Part shown: one piece after another, positions 1 through 4,971 of the stretch
Position numbering within the stretch: the first letter of the stretch is position 1
Layout: each line of letters starts with the position of its first letter
DNA from: Myxococcales bacterium
Lineage (GTDB): Bacteria > Myxococcota > Polyangia > Polyangiales > Polyangiaceae
NCBI GenBank assembly: GCA_003151595.1
Contig: PLXW01000159.1
Span: 583 to 5,732, forward strand
Direction of reading: 5' to 3'
DNA length: 5,150 nt
The notes under the pieces: generated by a model
What the model was told of the DNA's origin: nothing
What the model saw: the letters and a program-made list of their open reading frames with translations, nothing else
The model's database searches: none
Translations under genes and position numbers: made by a program

Positions 1-540
1 CTGCTCCAGGTGATGGACCACGCGACGCTCACCGACAACAACGGCCGCAACGCCGACTTCCGTCACGTGGTGCTGATCCTGACGACCAACGCCGGCGCCC
101 GCGAGATGTCGGCGCGCAAGATGGGCTTCGGTCAGACGAGCCGCTCGCAGCACTCGAAGGACCAGGCCAAGGTCGCCATCGAGCGCACGTTCACGCCCGA
201 GTTCCGCAACCGGCTCGACGGCTGGATCGTGTTTGACCCGCTCACGCCCGAGGTGATTGCCAAGGTGGTTGACAAACAAGTCAACGAGCTTGAGCAGTTG
301 CTGGTCGAGAAGAAGGTCAAGATCAGCCTCTCACCCGAGGCGCGCTTCTGGCTGGCCGAGCACGGCTTCGACGAGCAGTTCGGCGCGCGACCGATGGCGC
401 GGCTGATCGAGGCCGAGCTCAAGAAGCCGCTCGCCGACGCGCTGTTGTTCGGTGCGCTCAAGCACGGCGGGACCGCGCGCGTGCTGGTGGAGGACGGCGC
501 GCTGCAGCTGAGGTTCGAGGGGACGACGCCCAAGAACTGA
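1..540 (+). CDS. clpA: ATP-dependent Clp protease ATP-binding subunit ClpA, C-terminal part
   Basis: This is the last 179 codons of an open frame that enters from the left edge. ClpA is a hexameric AAA+ unfoldase that feeds proteins, including N-degron substrates delivered by ClpS, into the ClpP protease in the cytoplasm. The fragment covers the end of the second AAA+ module. In window numbering it shows the LLQVMD...TLTDNNGR segment (residues 1-16), a sensor-1 TTNAG (28-32), an MGF tripeptide (41-43) where ClpA, ClpX and ClpC carry their [LIVM]-G-[FL] ClpP-docking loop, the arginine-finger segment FTPEFRNRLD (64-73) and the sensor-2 GARPMAR (128-134). The wording of these motifs and the short tail fit ClpA better than ClpB, which lacks the docking tripeptide, or ClpC. 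The N-terminal domain, first AAA+ module and Walker motifs lie outside the window. The gene ends in TGA at 538-540; no U-tailed terminator follows. Confidence 0.95.
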   Translation: MLQVMDHATLTDNNGRNADFRHVVLILTTNAGAREMSARKMGFGQTSRSQHSKDQAKVAIERTFTPEFRNRLDGWIVFDPLTPEVIAKVVDKQVNELEQLLVEKKVKISLSPEARFWLAEHGFDEQFGARPMARLIEAELKKPLADALLFGALKHGGTARVLVEDGALQLRFEGTTPKN

Positions 541-545
541 AGTCT

Positions 546-564
546 CTTCGATCGAAGCTATAGT
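546..564 (+). promoter_or_regulatory. Putative promoter and operator of the toxin-antitoxin operon
   Basis: A perfect 12-bp palindrome, CTTCGATCGAAG, occupies 546-557 in the 31-bp gap after clpA. A -10-like TATAGT follows at 559-564, and the antitoxin ATG is only 7 nt further on. Type II antitoxins commonly repress their own operon by binding a palindrome at the promoter, so the palindrome is a natural operator candidate; that is inference. No convincing -35 is visible. If TATAGT is the -10, the transcript would begin at or within a base or two of the ATG, making it leaderless. The palindrome has no T-run behind it, so a clpA terminator is unlikely. Confidence 0.5.
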
Positions 565-571
565 TGAGCGC

Positions 572-754
572 ATGGAAGCAGCCGCAACGAAGCAACGAAT
601 TCTCCAGGCGCTCGAAGGGCTGCCGGACAACGCGACCTTCGACGACGCAATCGAGCGGCTGATCTTCCTCGCCAAGATCGACAAGGGACTTGCGCAACTT
701 GATGCCGGCCAGGTCGTCGATCACGAAGAAGTGAAGCGGCGGCTCGGCGTGTGA
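572..754 (+). CDS. Type II toxin-antitoxin antitoxin, small RelB/ParD-like
   Basis: A 60-residue acidic/helical protein that I take to be the antitoxin of the RelE/ParE toxin encoded directly downstream. Its layout fits a family of short antitoxins commonly found before ParE-type toxins: an N-terminal helix with ILQALEGLPDNATFDDAIERL (about residues 10-30), a FLAKIDKGLAQLDAGQVV linker (32-49) and a C-terminal HEEVKRRL (51-58). In such pairs the antitoxin wraps and inactivates the toxin and often represses the operon. The ATG at 572 is the only sensible start: a TATAGT box lies just 7 nt upstream and there is no Shine-Dalgarno sequence. The last codon and TGA overlap the toxin's GTG start by 4 nt. 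By hand count 16 of 60 codons end in A or T, clearly more than in the start of ftsA (3 of 30), suggesting a different history from the housekeeping genes. I did not recognise a classical ribbon-helix-helix sequence, so the DNA-binding class is unsure. Confidence 0.8.
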   Translation: MEAAATKQRILQALEGLPDNATFDDAIERLIFLAKIDKGLAQLDAGQVVDHEEVKRRLGV

Positions 755-1044
755 ATCTCATTCGATGGTCTCCTCAGGCCGTCGGTGACCTCGAGGCGAT
801 TCGCGACTACATCGCCCGCGACTCGCCTGTCTACGCGCAGCTCCTCATCGAGGAGATCGTCAACCAAGTCGATCAACTCGAGAGCTTCGCATCGCTTGGT
901 CGCGTGGTTCCCGAGATCGGCCGTGAGGATCTCCGTGAGCTCATCGTCGGTGCGTACCGAATCGTCTATCGCGGGTTCAAAGGCGCGGTGGAGGTCATCA
1001 CGATCTGCCGGGCGACGCGGCTGTTTCCCTCAAGTCTCCTGTGA
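751..1044 (+). CDS. RelE/ParE family toxin
   Basis: A 97-residue protein with the full RelE/ParE-fold pattern: first strand LIRWSPQA (residues 3-10), helix VGDLEAIRDYIARD (11-24), second helix VYAQLLIEEIVNQVDQLESF (27-46), the LGRVVPEIG turn (49-57), then the strand block LRELIVGAYRIVYR (61-74) and VEVITICRATR (80-90). Length equals the usual 90-100 residues and nothing is truncated. ParE members poison DNA gyrase and RelE members cut mRNA on the ribosome; the P-E-x-G-R...LRE...YRIVYR signature is closer to ParE, and the RelE catalytic set is not evident, so gyrase is the likelier target, but this is inference. It starts with GTG at 751, overlapping the antitoxin stop as GTGA, which implies translational coupling and lower toxin yield. 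About 25 of 97 codons end in A/T, like the antitoxin and unlike the start of ftsA, which fits horizontal acquisition of the pair. Confidence 0.9.
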   Translation: MNLIRWSPQAVGDLEAIRDYIARDSPVYAQLLIEEIVNQVDQLESFASLGRVVPEIGREDLRELIVGAYRIVYRGFKGAVEVITICRATRLFPSSLL

Positions 1045-1084
1045 CGTCCCCTTGGCGGCGGTCACGCGACAAGAACGGAACACG

Positions 1085-1090
1085 TACTTT
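1085..1090 (+). promoter_or_regulatory. Possible -10 box before the cysteine-rich lipoprotein gene
   Basis: TACTTT (pattern TANNNT) lies 6 nt before the ATG at 1097, the same geometry as the boxes before 572 and 2391. If used, transcription would begin near the start codon. No clear -35 is seen. The only ribosome-binding-like sequence, AGG at 1094-1096, abuts the ATG and is too close to act as a normal site. Confidence 0.35.
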
Positions 1091-1096
1091 CGCAGG

Positions 1097-1741
1097 ATGC
1101 GGTCGTCGTGGTGGGCTGTTGCCTTGCTCGGGGCGTGCGGTGGCGGTGCGACGCCCATCGATGCTTCGGCAAGCGTCGATATGTCAAGTGACATGACAAT
1201 ACGAAGCTTCCCCGTCGACGCGCTGCCCGGAGTCCTGGACGCATCGATGACTATCGATGCGTCGATGAAACCGTTCGCGACCGATCTGGGCGCGGCGCCG
1301 CTCGCCTGCGGTCTGATCGATTCGTTTGTCGACTGCACCGGGGCTGGGACTGCCTCGTGCGCGGCGACGTGCCCCACAGGAATGAGTCGCGGCGCGTGCT
1401 GCAATCCCGGACTCGACTGCCCGATGAACTTCGAGGAGCCCTGCACCTGCGGGGGCGACGGTGTCTTCCACTGCTACTTCGGCGGCGTCCCGCGCGACAT
1501 GGCGCCCCCGCCGTACCCGCCCGACCTCGGCTGTGGCCCGTCGCGCGATGTCTTCGACTGCGTCGCTGATCCGCACTGGTGCCAATCGATGGCGCAGTGC
1601 ACTCGCCTGTCCAACGGAGACCCGAGCTGCTGCAACCCCGGTCTCGTCTGCCAGTTCGCGCAGCAGGAGTGCACCTGCGGCGCGGACGGGACCTTCCACT
1701 GCGCGTGCTATGGCGCGTGGTGCGACATGGCGGGTCGCTGA
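1097..1741 (+). CDS. Cysteine-rich lipoprotein with two tandem 10-Cys modules
   Basis: A 214-residue secreted lipoprotein of unknown function. The ATG at 1097 gives a very short signal peptide (MRSSWWAVALLGAC) with a lipobox L-G-A-C, Cys14 being the likely lipidated residue; the same frame is open upstream to 785 but that part overlaps parE-like coding sequence and lacks a signal. Residues 20-70 form a linker rich in Asp, Ala, Ser and Met. Two homologous modules follow, about residues 71-135 and 146-211. Module 1 has cysteines at 71, 80, 88, 92, 101, 102, 108, 116, 118 and 126; module 2 at 146, 155, 162, 168, 178, 179, 185, 192, 194 and 202, plus extra ones at 204 and 209. Both share CCNPGL.C, a C-T-C-G-x-D-G-x-F-H-C core and a terminal D-M. 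The even number suggests disulfide-bonded extracytoplasmic domains, perhaps protein- or glycan-binding; I know no named family. Linker residues 133-145 are Pro/Asp rich. Its TGA overlaps the next ATG. Confidence 0.85.
   Translation: MRSSWWAVALLGACGGGATPIDASASVDMSSDMTIRSFPVDALPGVLDASMTIDASMKPFATDLGAAPLACGLIDSFVDCTGAGTASCAATCPTGMSRGACCNPGLDCPMNFEEPCTCGGDGVFHCYFGGVPRDMAPPPYPPDLGCGPSRDVFDCVADPHWCQSMAQCTRLSNGDPSCCNPGLVCQFAQQECTCGADGTFHCACYGAWCDMAGR
1157..1263 (+). repeat. Cluster of three hairpin-forming inverted repeats inside the lipoprotein gene
   Basis: Three short inverted repeats lie just after the lipobox codon. 1157-1166 pairs with 1171-1180 (10 bp with one G-T pair, 4-nt loop CGGC). ATGTCA at 1181-1186 pairs with TGACAT at 1189-1194. 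GACGCATCGAT at 1238-1248 pairs perfectly with ATCGATGCGTC at 1253-1263 (11 bp, 4-nt loop). They coincide with codons for repeated Asp-Ala-Ser and Val-Asp-Met units, so part of the symmetry may come from reuse of the GAT-GC(N)-TCG words rather than from selection for structure. Confidence 0.6.
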
Positions 1742-2337
1742 TGGGCTCGTGGGTGGCGGCGATCGTCGAGACGGGCGGGCGCGCCGACTTCTGGGATGTC
1801 GCGCGCAGGCAGGATGTAAAGCCGGTTGACGAAGGCGTCCCCGCGCACGTGCTCATCGAGTGCGAGCTCGGCTGGGACTTCACGGCGTCGCTGCGCCTCG
1901 CGGAGACGCTCTCGCGCGCGCTCGCCACCTCGGCGATCGGCTTTTACGGTCAGTCGTCCGCCGACTGCTACGAGATCTGCGGCTACTCCTCGGGCGAGCG
2001 CGTGCGGCGGCTTGCCTACTCGCGCGACGAGGGCGGATGGCTGCACGTCGAGGGCACTCCGCAGCCGTGGGAGCGGGCGTTCTTCTTCGACGGGAAGTTC
2101 GCGACCAGCAGCGTCGCGGAGCACTGGCCCGACATGCTCGACGACGAGCTGAGCGACCAGGACATCCGCCGGTACGAGAGCGCACGGCGCGCCGGCGACG
2201 CCTCGGCGATCCTGGACCTCCTGCATCCGTCCTCGCTCGCGCCGCTGCACCGTGTGTGCGCGCACTTCGGTCTCCGCGCCGAGGCGCCCACCGCTCGCTG
2301 GAAGAAGCGCTCGTGGTGGGCGCGGCTGTTTCGCTGA
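1741..2337 (+). CDS. Protein of unknown function, coupled to the lipoprotein
   Basis: A 198-residue soluble protein I do not recognise. The start at ATG 1741 is chosen because it shares its A with the TGA of the lipoprotein gene (TGATG), a usual coupling arrangement; the frame is open further left to 1579 only as a shadow of that gene. Visible features are an N-terminal MGSWVAAIVETGG, a central aromatic part with GFYGQSSADCYEICGYSSGE (about residues 67-86) and RRLAYSRDEGGWLHVEGTPQPWE (about 89-111), a run of acidic residues at DDELSDQD (about 135-142), and a basic-aromatic tail WKKRSWWARLFR. There is no signal peptide or membrane helix. The central block reads like the strand-rich core of a small alpha/beta protein, and the tail could touch membrane or a partner. 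Because of the coupling it may act with the lipoprotein, although one is cytoplasmic and the other exported; function remains open. Confidence 0.75.
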   Translation: MGSWVAAIVETGGRADFWDVARRQDVKPVDEGVPAHVLIECELGWDFTASLRLAETLSRALATSAIGFYGQSSADCYEICGYSSGERVRRLAYSRDEGGWLHVEGTPQPWERAFFFDGKFATSSVAEHWPDMLDDELSDQDIRRYESARRAGDASAILDLLHPSSLAPLHRVCAHFGLRAEAPTARWKKRSWWARLFR

Positions 2338-2378
2338 CGGCGGTCGTCGGCGCGCTGCGGGATGCGGACGGCGTCGGC

Positions 2379-2384
2379 TATCCT
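2379..2384 (+). promoter_or_regulatory. Possible -10 box before the HugZ-like gene
   Basis: TATCCT, preceded by GC as in the boxes at 559 and 5130, lies 6 nt before the ATG at 2391, in the 53-bp gap after the 198-residue protein gene. There is no Shine-Dalgarno sequence between box and start, so a leaderless transcript is the simplest reading. No -35 element is evident. Confidence 0.45.
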
Positions 2385-2390
2385 GTGCAG

Positions 2391-2858
2391 ATGACGTCTC
2401 CGTCGGAGAACCCCGCGCTCATCGCTCGCGCGCTCGCCTCCTCGCTCCGCTACGGCACGCTCGCCACCCTCGCGCGCGAGCCGGCCGGGACTCCGTTTGC
2501 TTCCTTCGTCGCCTGCGCGCTCGACGACACCGGCCAGCCGATCCTCCTCCTGTCCGCGCTCGCCGAGCACACGAAGAACCTCGCGGTCGATGCGCGGGCG
2601 TCGATCCTGCTCGTCGAGCGCGCGTTGCCCGACGCCGATCCGCTCGCGCTCGGTCGCGTGACCCTCCTCGGGGAAGTCAAGCGGGTTGACGATCCGGATT
2701 CGGTGAGCGAGCGCTACTTCACGCTGCACCCGGCGGCGCGCGCCTACCTCGCGATGAGGGACTTCGCGTTCTGGCGACTGTCGGTCGAGAGCGCGCGCTG
2801 GGTGGGTGGGTTCGGTCGCATGTCGTGGATCGCGGGCGACGACTGGCGCGCGGCGTGA
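2391..2858 (+). CDS. HugZ-like pyridoxamine 5'-phosphate oxidase family protein (FMN-binding split barrel)
   Basis: A 155-residue cytoplasmic protein with the split-barrel flavin-binding fold. Family-typical segments in order are LRYGTLATLA (residues 19-28), PFASFVACALDDTGQPILLLS (35-55), LAEHTKNLAVDARASILLVE (57-76), a LGRVTLLGEV strand (87-96), the Y-F-x-L-HP-A-A-R-A-Y helix (109-119) and the C-terminal FAFWRL...WVGGFGRMSW (125-146). The WxGGFGR ending is characteristic of the HugZ-like branch, some of whose members open haem in iron acquisition; others are general FMN- or F420-type reductases. The C-terminal DUF2470-type domain found in longer HugZ proteins is absent, so a haem role is not assured. 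ATG 2391 is preferred; an in-frame GTG at 2385 would add two residues but sits right behind the -10-like box. The TGA overlaps the next gene's GTG (GTGA), indicating a two-gene operon. Confidence 0.85.
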   Translation: MTSPSENPALIARALASSLRYGTLATLAREPAGTPFASFVACALDDTGQPILLLSALAEHTKNLAVDARASILLVERALPDADPLALGRVTLLGEVKRVDDPDSVSERYFTLHPAARAYLAMRDFAFWRLSVESARWVGGFGRMSWIAGDDWRAA

Positions 2859-3268
2859 GCGGTCGGCTCAAGCTCATCCGGGGCGGCCGCGACGATCAGC
2901 CCGCGCAGGCGCCCGCGACGGGCAACGGCTGGCTGCGCGCGGCGGCGATCGTCGAGGTGCTGATCGCCACGCTCTGGATCCTCGGCCTCCTGCGCGAGAT
3001 CGATCGCGGGCTCGAGGAGTCGTCGGCGCGCGTCTACGCGGCGATCGCCGGCTGGGCGCTCGCGGCGCTGGCGATGGTGGTCGACGCGGTCTTTCTGTGG
3101 CTCTGGCCCCCTCGTCGCTGGGCGTGGCGGCTGGGCGTGGCGCTGGCCATCGGCTGCCTCGGCTTCGGCTTCGCGATCCCCACGCCAGCGGCGATCATGG
3201 TGGGCGCGATCCTGGTGGCGCTGCTGCTGGCGGGCGCCGATGGTGTCCGACATCGAGAGTCAGTCTAA
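2855..3268 (+). CDS. Small integral membrane protein, four predicted helices
   Basis: A 137-residue inner-membrane protein with no family I recognise. A basic, polar N-terminus (SGRLKLIRGGRDDQPAQ) precedes four hydrophobic stretches: about residues 27-46, 60-84, 89-108 and 111-128. The loop between helices 1 and 2 is charged (REIDRGLEESSAR), that between 2 and 3 carries PPRRWAWR, and the last two helices are separated only by a short IPTPA turn. By positive-inside reasoning the N-terminus is cytoplasmic. GTG at 2855 is chosen because it overlaps the HugZ-like stop as GTGA; a farther GTG at 2825 in the same frame would overlap that gene by 34 nt. Coupling to the flavoprotein suggests joint expression, but no shared function can be read from the sequence. 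The stop TAA lies inside the first copy of a 13-bp direct repeat. Confidence 0.75.
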   Translation: MSGRLKLIRGGRDDQPAQAPATGNGWLRAAAIVEVLIATLWILGLLREIDRGLEESSARVYAAIAGWALAALAMVVDAVFLWLWPPRRWAWRLGVALAIGCLGFGFAIPTPAAIMVGAILVALLLAGADGVRHRESV

Positions 3269-3286
3269 AATTGGAGTCAGTCTAAA
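3257..3286. repeat. 13-bp direct repeat at the convergent gene junction
   Basis: GAGTCAGTCTAAA occurs at 3257-3269 and again at 3274-3286, separated by 4 bp. The first copy contains the stop codon of the membrane protein gene; the second abuts the stop codon (on the - strand) of the small acidic protein gene. The 18-bp convergent gap contains no inverted repeat that would act as a bidirectional terminator. A local tandem duplication or slippage event is the simplest origin. Confidence 0.8.
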
Positions 3287-3574
3287 TCAGAAGGAGTCGG
3301 CCCTCGCGATCAGATCGCGCAGCGTCGCCAGCCAGGCTTCGGCGCCCTCTTCGGGGAGGATGTCGTAGCGGTGCACCATCAGGTACGCGCGCAGGTCGTA
3401 CGGGTCGTGCTGCGCCTCGGCCAGCTGGTCGAGCTCGATCAGCACCTGGTCGCGATCGCCGTCGCCGCACTCGCTGACGAACGCGCGCGCGGCCGCCTCG
3501 TCGCCGCTGCCCAGCGGACGGAAGTAGCGGTCGAGCATCGCCGTCAGCGTCGGGTAATCGAAGTCGAGCGACAT
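3287..3574 (-). CDS. Small acidic protein of unknown function, possibly CdiI-like immunity protein
   Basis: A 95-residue acidic protein, predicted cytoplasmic and mainly helical. The start at 3574 gives MSLDFDYPTLTAMLDRYF; the frame stays open to 3706 but that extension is a Pro/Arg/Gly/Glu translation of the GC-rich intergenic tract and would run into ftsA, so I reject it. Further features are a GSGDEAAARAFVSECGDGD segment (residues 22-40), a helix DQVLIELDQLAEA (42-54) and a tail EEGAEAWLATLRDLI (75-89). The pattern of a short YF-containing N-terminal helix, a Glu/Asp-rich middle helix and a W-L...R-D-L ending loosely recalls small immunity proteins of contact-dependent inhibition systems (the CdiI_2-type family), but this is a weak impression and no CdiA-like toxin is in the window. 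It lies 110 bp downstream of ftsA on the same strand. No good Shine-Dalgarno is seen; G-rich purine tracts precede the start. Confidence 0.7.
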   Translation of the reverse strand: MSLDFDYPTLTAMLDRYFRPLGSGDEAAARAFVSECGDGDRDQVLIELDQLAEAQHDPYDLRAYLMVHRYDILPEEGAEAWLATLRDLIARADSF

Positions 3575-3586
3575 GCCTTGACTCTG

Positions 3587-3664
3587 CCCCCCTTCCCCTT
3601 CCTCGCCCCCTTCCTCGCCCGGTTTCTTCCCGATCAGTAAAACCGGGCGAGGGCGGGGGCGGGG
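3587..3664. repeat. Structured ftsA-downstream intergenic region: inverted repeat flanked by two G-quadruplex-type tracts
   Basis: CCTCGCCCGGTTT at 3613-3625 is a perfect 13-bp inverted match to 3640-3652, with a 14-nt loop. On the - strand, 3620 to 3587 contains four G-runs of 3, 5, 4 and 6 with spacers of 7, 7 and 2 nt; on the + strand, 3645-3664 contains runs of 3, 3, 5 and 4 with spacers of 3, 1 and 1 nt. Both meet the usual G3+N1-7 pattern. A 10-bp direct repeat TTCCTCGCCC (3599-3608 and 3611-3620) lies in the pyrimidine tract. The stem is not followed by a T-run on either strand, so an intrinsic terminator for ftsA is possible but not canonical. Confidence 0.65.
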
Positions 3665-3684
3665 AAGTCGAAGAGGGACCGAGG

Positions 3685-4920
3685 CTAGAAAACCTCGCCG
3701 AGCCACTCGCGCATGCGCTTCTTGACGCGGCTGTAAAGGCCGCCCGGCTCGCCGCGCGCGGGGAAGCGGTTGAGGTGTGCGTGGCGCGCGCCGTACTGCA
3801 CCAGGCCCACGCCGGTCGCGAAGATGGGTGACGACACGACGCCCGTGAGGCCGCCCACGCCCTTGGGTCGACCGAGGCGCACGGGCAGGCGCAGCTCGCG
3901 CGCGGCGAGATCGCAGATGCCCTCGAGGAGGCTCGTGCCGCCCGTGAGCACCACGCCTGCGCCGATGAGCTCCGCGTAGCCGGTCTTCTCGATCTCGTTG
4001 CGCACGAGCGCGAAGATCTCTTCCACGCGCGGCTCGATGATCTCGGTGAGCTCGCGGCGCTCGATGACGCGCGGCGCGCGCCCGCCGACCGAGGGGACGT
4101 CGACCGTCTCGTCCTCGCCGATGAGCGTCGAGAGCGCGCAGCCCGCGGTGAGCTTGAGGCGCTCGGCCTCGGCGGTGGGCGTGCGCAGGCCGATGGCGAT
4201 GTCGTTGGTGAGCTGGTGGCCGCCGACCGCGAGCACCGACGTGTGGACCACCGCGCCGTCGAGGAAGATCGCCAGATCCGTCGTGCCGCCACCGATGTCG
4301 ATCAACGCGACGCCGAGCTCCTTCTCATTCTCATCGAGCACCGCGTGCGCCGACGCGAGCGGCTCGAGCACGATCTCGGCGACGTTGAGCCCGCAGCGGT
4401 TGCAGCACTTGACGATGTTCTGCGCCGAGGTGACCGCCGCCGTCACGATGTGCACGCGCGCCTCGAGCCGCACGCCCGACATGCCGAGCGGATCCTTGAC
4501 GCCGTCCTGCGAGTCGATGATGAACTCCTGCGGCAGCACGTGCAGGATCTCGCGGTCGATCGGGATCGACACGGTCTTGGCGTTCTCGATGACGCGCGCC
4601 ACGTCGGAGTCGCGGACCTCCTTGTCCTTGATCGGCGACATGCCCGTCGAGTTGAAGCCCTTGATGTGGCCGCCCGCGATGCCGGCGTACACCGTCGAGA
4701 TCTCGACGCCCGCCGAGTGCTCGGCCTCCTCGATGGCGCGCTGGATGGACGACACCGTCGACTCGATGTTGACCACCACGCCCTTCTTGAGGCCCTTGGA
4801 GGCGTGCGTCCCGATGCCGAGGATCTGCAGCTCCCCGCTCTCGGTCACCTCGCCGATGATGGCGGCGATCTTCGTCGTCCCGATGTCGAGCCCGACGATC
4901 AGCTCATCGTTTCTTCGCAT
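3685..4920 (-). CDS. ftsA: Cell division protein FtsA
   Basis: A complete 411-residue FtsA, the actin-like ATPase that anchors FtsZ filaments to the inner membrane and recruits later divisome proteins. Visible elements are the phosphate-1 motif VGLDIGTTKI (residues 9-18), the FtsA-specific SKGLKKGVVVNIEST (41-55), the 1C-domain region with YAGIAGGHIKGFNS (78-91) and HVLPQEFIID (127-136), phosphate-2 LIDIGGGTTDLAIF (206-219), the adenosine motif GVVLTGGTSLLEG (322-334), the conserved SSPIFATGVGLVQYG (363-377) and a C-terminal amphipathic helix LYSRVKKRMREWLGEVF (395-411) that serves as membrane-targeting sequence. Length is normal and the motifs intact, so it should be functional. The ATG at 4920 is in register with family N-termini; no Shine-Dalgarno sequence precedes it. 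Unusually, it is not flanked by ftsQ or ftsZ: the next gene downstream is a small unknown and upstream is a non-coding inverted-repeat region. Confidence 0.97.
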   Translation of the reverse strand: MRRNDELIVGLDIGTTKIAAIIGEVTESGELQILGIGTHASKGLKKGVVVNIESTVSSIQRAIEEAEHSAGVEISTVYAGIAGGHIKGFNSTGMSPIKDKEVRDSDVARVIENAKTVSIPIDREILHVLPQEFIIDSQDGVKDPLGMSGVRLEARVHIVTAAVTSAQNIVKCCNRCGLNVAEIVLEPLASAHAVLDENEKELGVALIDIGGGTTDLAIFLDGAVVHTSVLAVGGHQLTNDIAIGLRTPTAEAERLKLTAGCALSTLIGEDETVDVPSVGGRAPRVIERRELTEIIEPRVEEIFALVRNEIEKTGYAELIGAGVVLTGGTSLLEGICDLAARELRLPVRLGRPKGVGGLTGVVSSPIFATGVGLVQYGARHAHLNRFPARGEPGGLYSRVKKRMREWLGEVF

Positions 4921-4971
4921 GGCGGTGCCAGATTGCCGTCACGGATCGCGGGGGCCAACTTTTTCTCGCAC

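Noticed and set aside
546..557. clpA terminator
   Set aside because: The 12-bp palindrome has no loop and no T-run; an operator reading fits its place next to the -10 box better.
785..1096. N-terminal extension of the lipoprotein frame
   Set aside because: It overlaps the toxin gene in another frame and would bury the signal peptide and lipobox in the interior of the protein.
1860..2390. N-terminal extension of the HugZ-like frame
   Set aside because: Upstream part of the frame is an Arg/Ala-rich shadow of the 198-residue gene; homology-like sequence begins at ATG 2391.
3613..3652. Canonical intrinsic terminator for ftsA
   Set aside because: The 13-bp stem is strong, but neither strand has a T-run after it; kept only as a structured repeat.
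3575..3706. 44-residue N-terminal extension of the small acidic protein
   Set aside because: It translates the G-rich intergenic tract into Arg/Pro/Gly/Glu filler and would overlap the end of ftsA.
3282..4292. 336-codon - strand open frame rich in Ser, Arg and Ala
   Set aside because: It is the out-of-frame shadow of ftsA and the small acidic gene; composition is the usual low-complexity product of high-GC alternate frames and no family motif appears.
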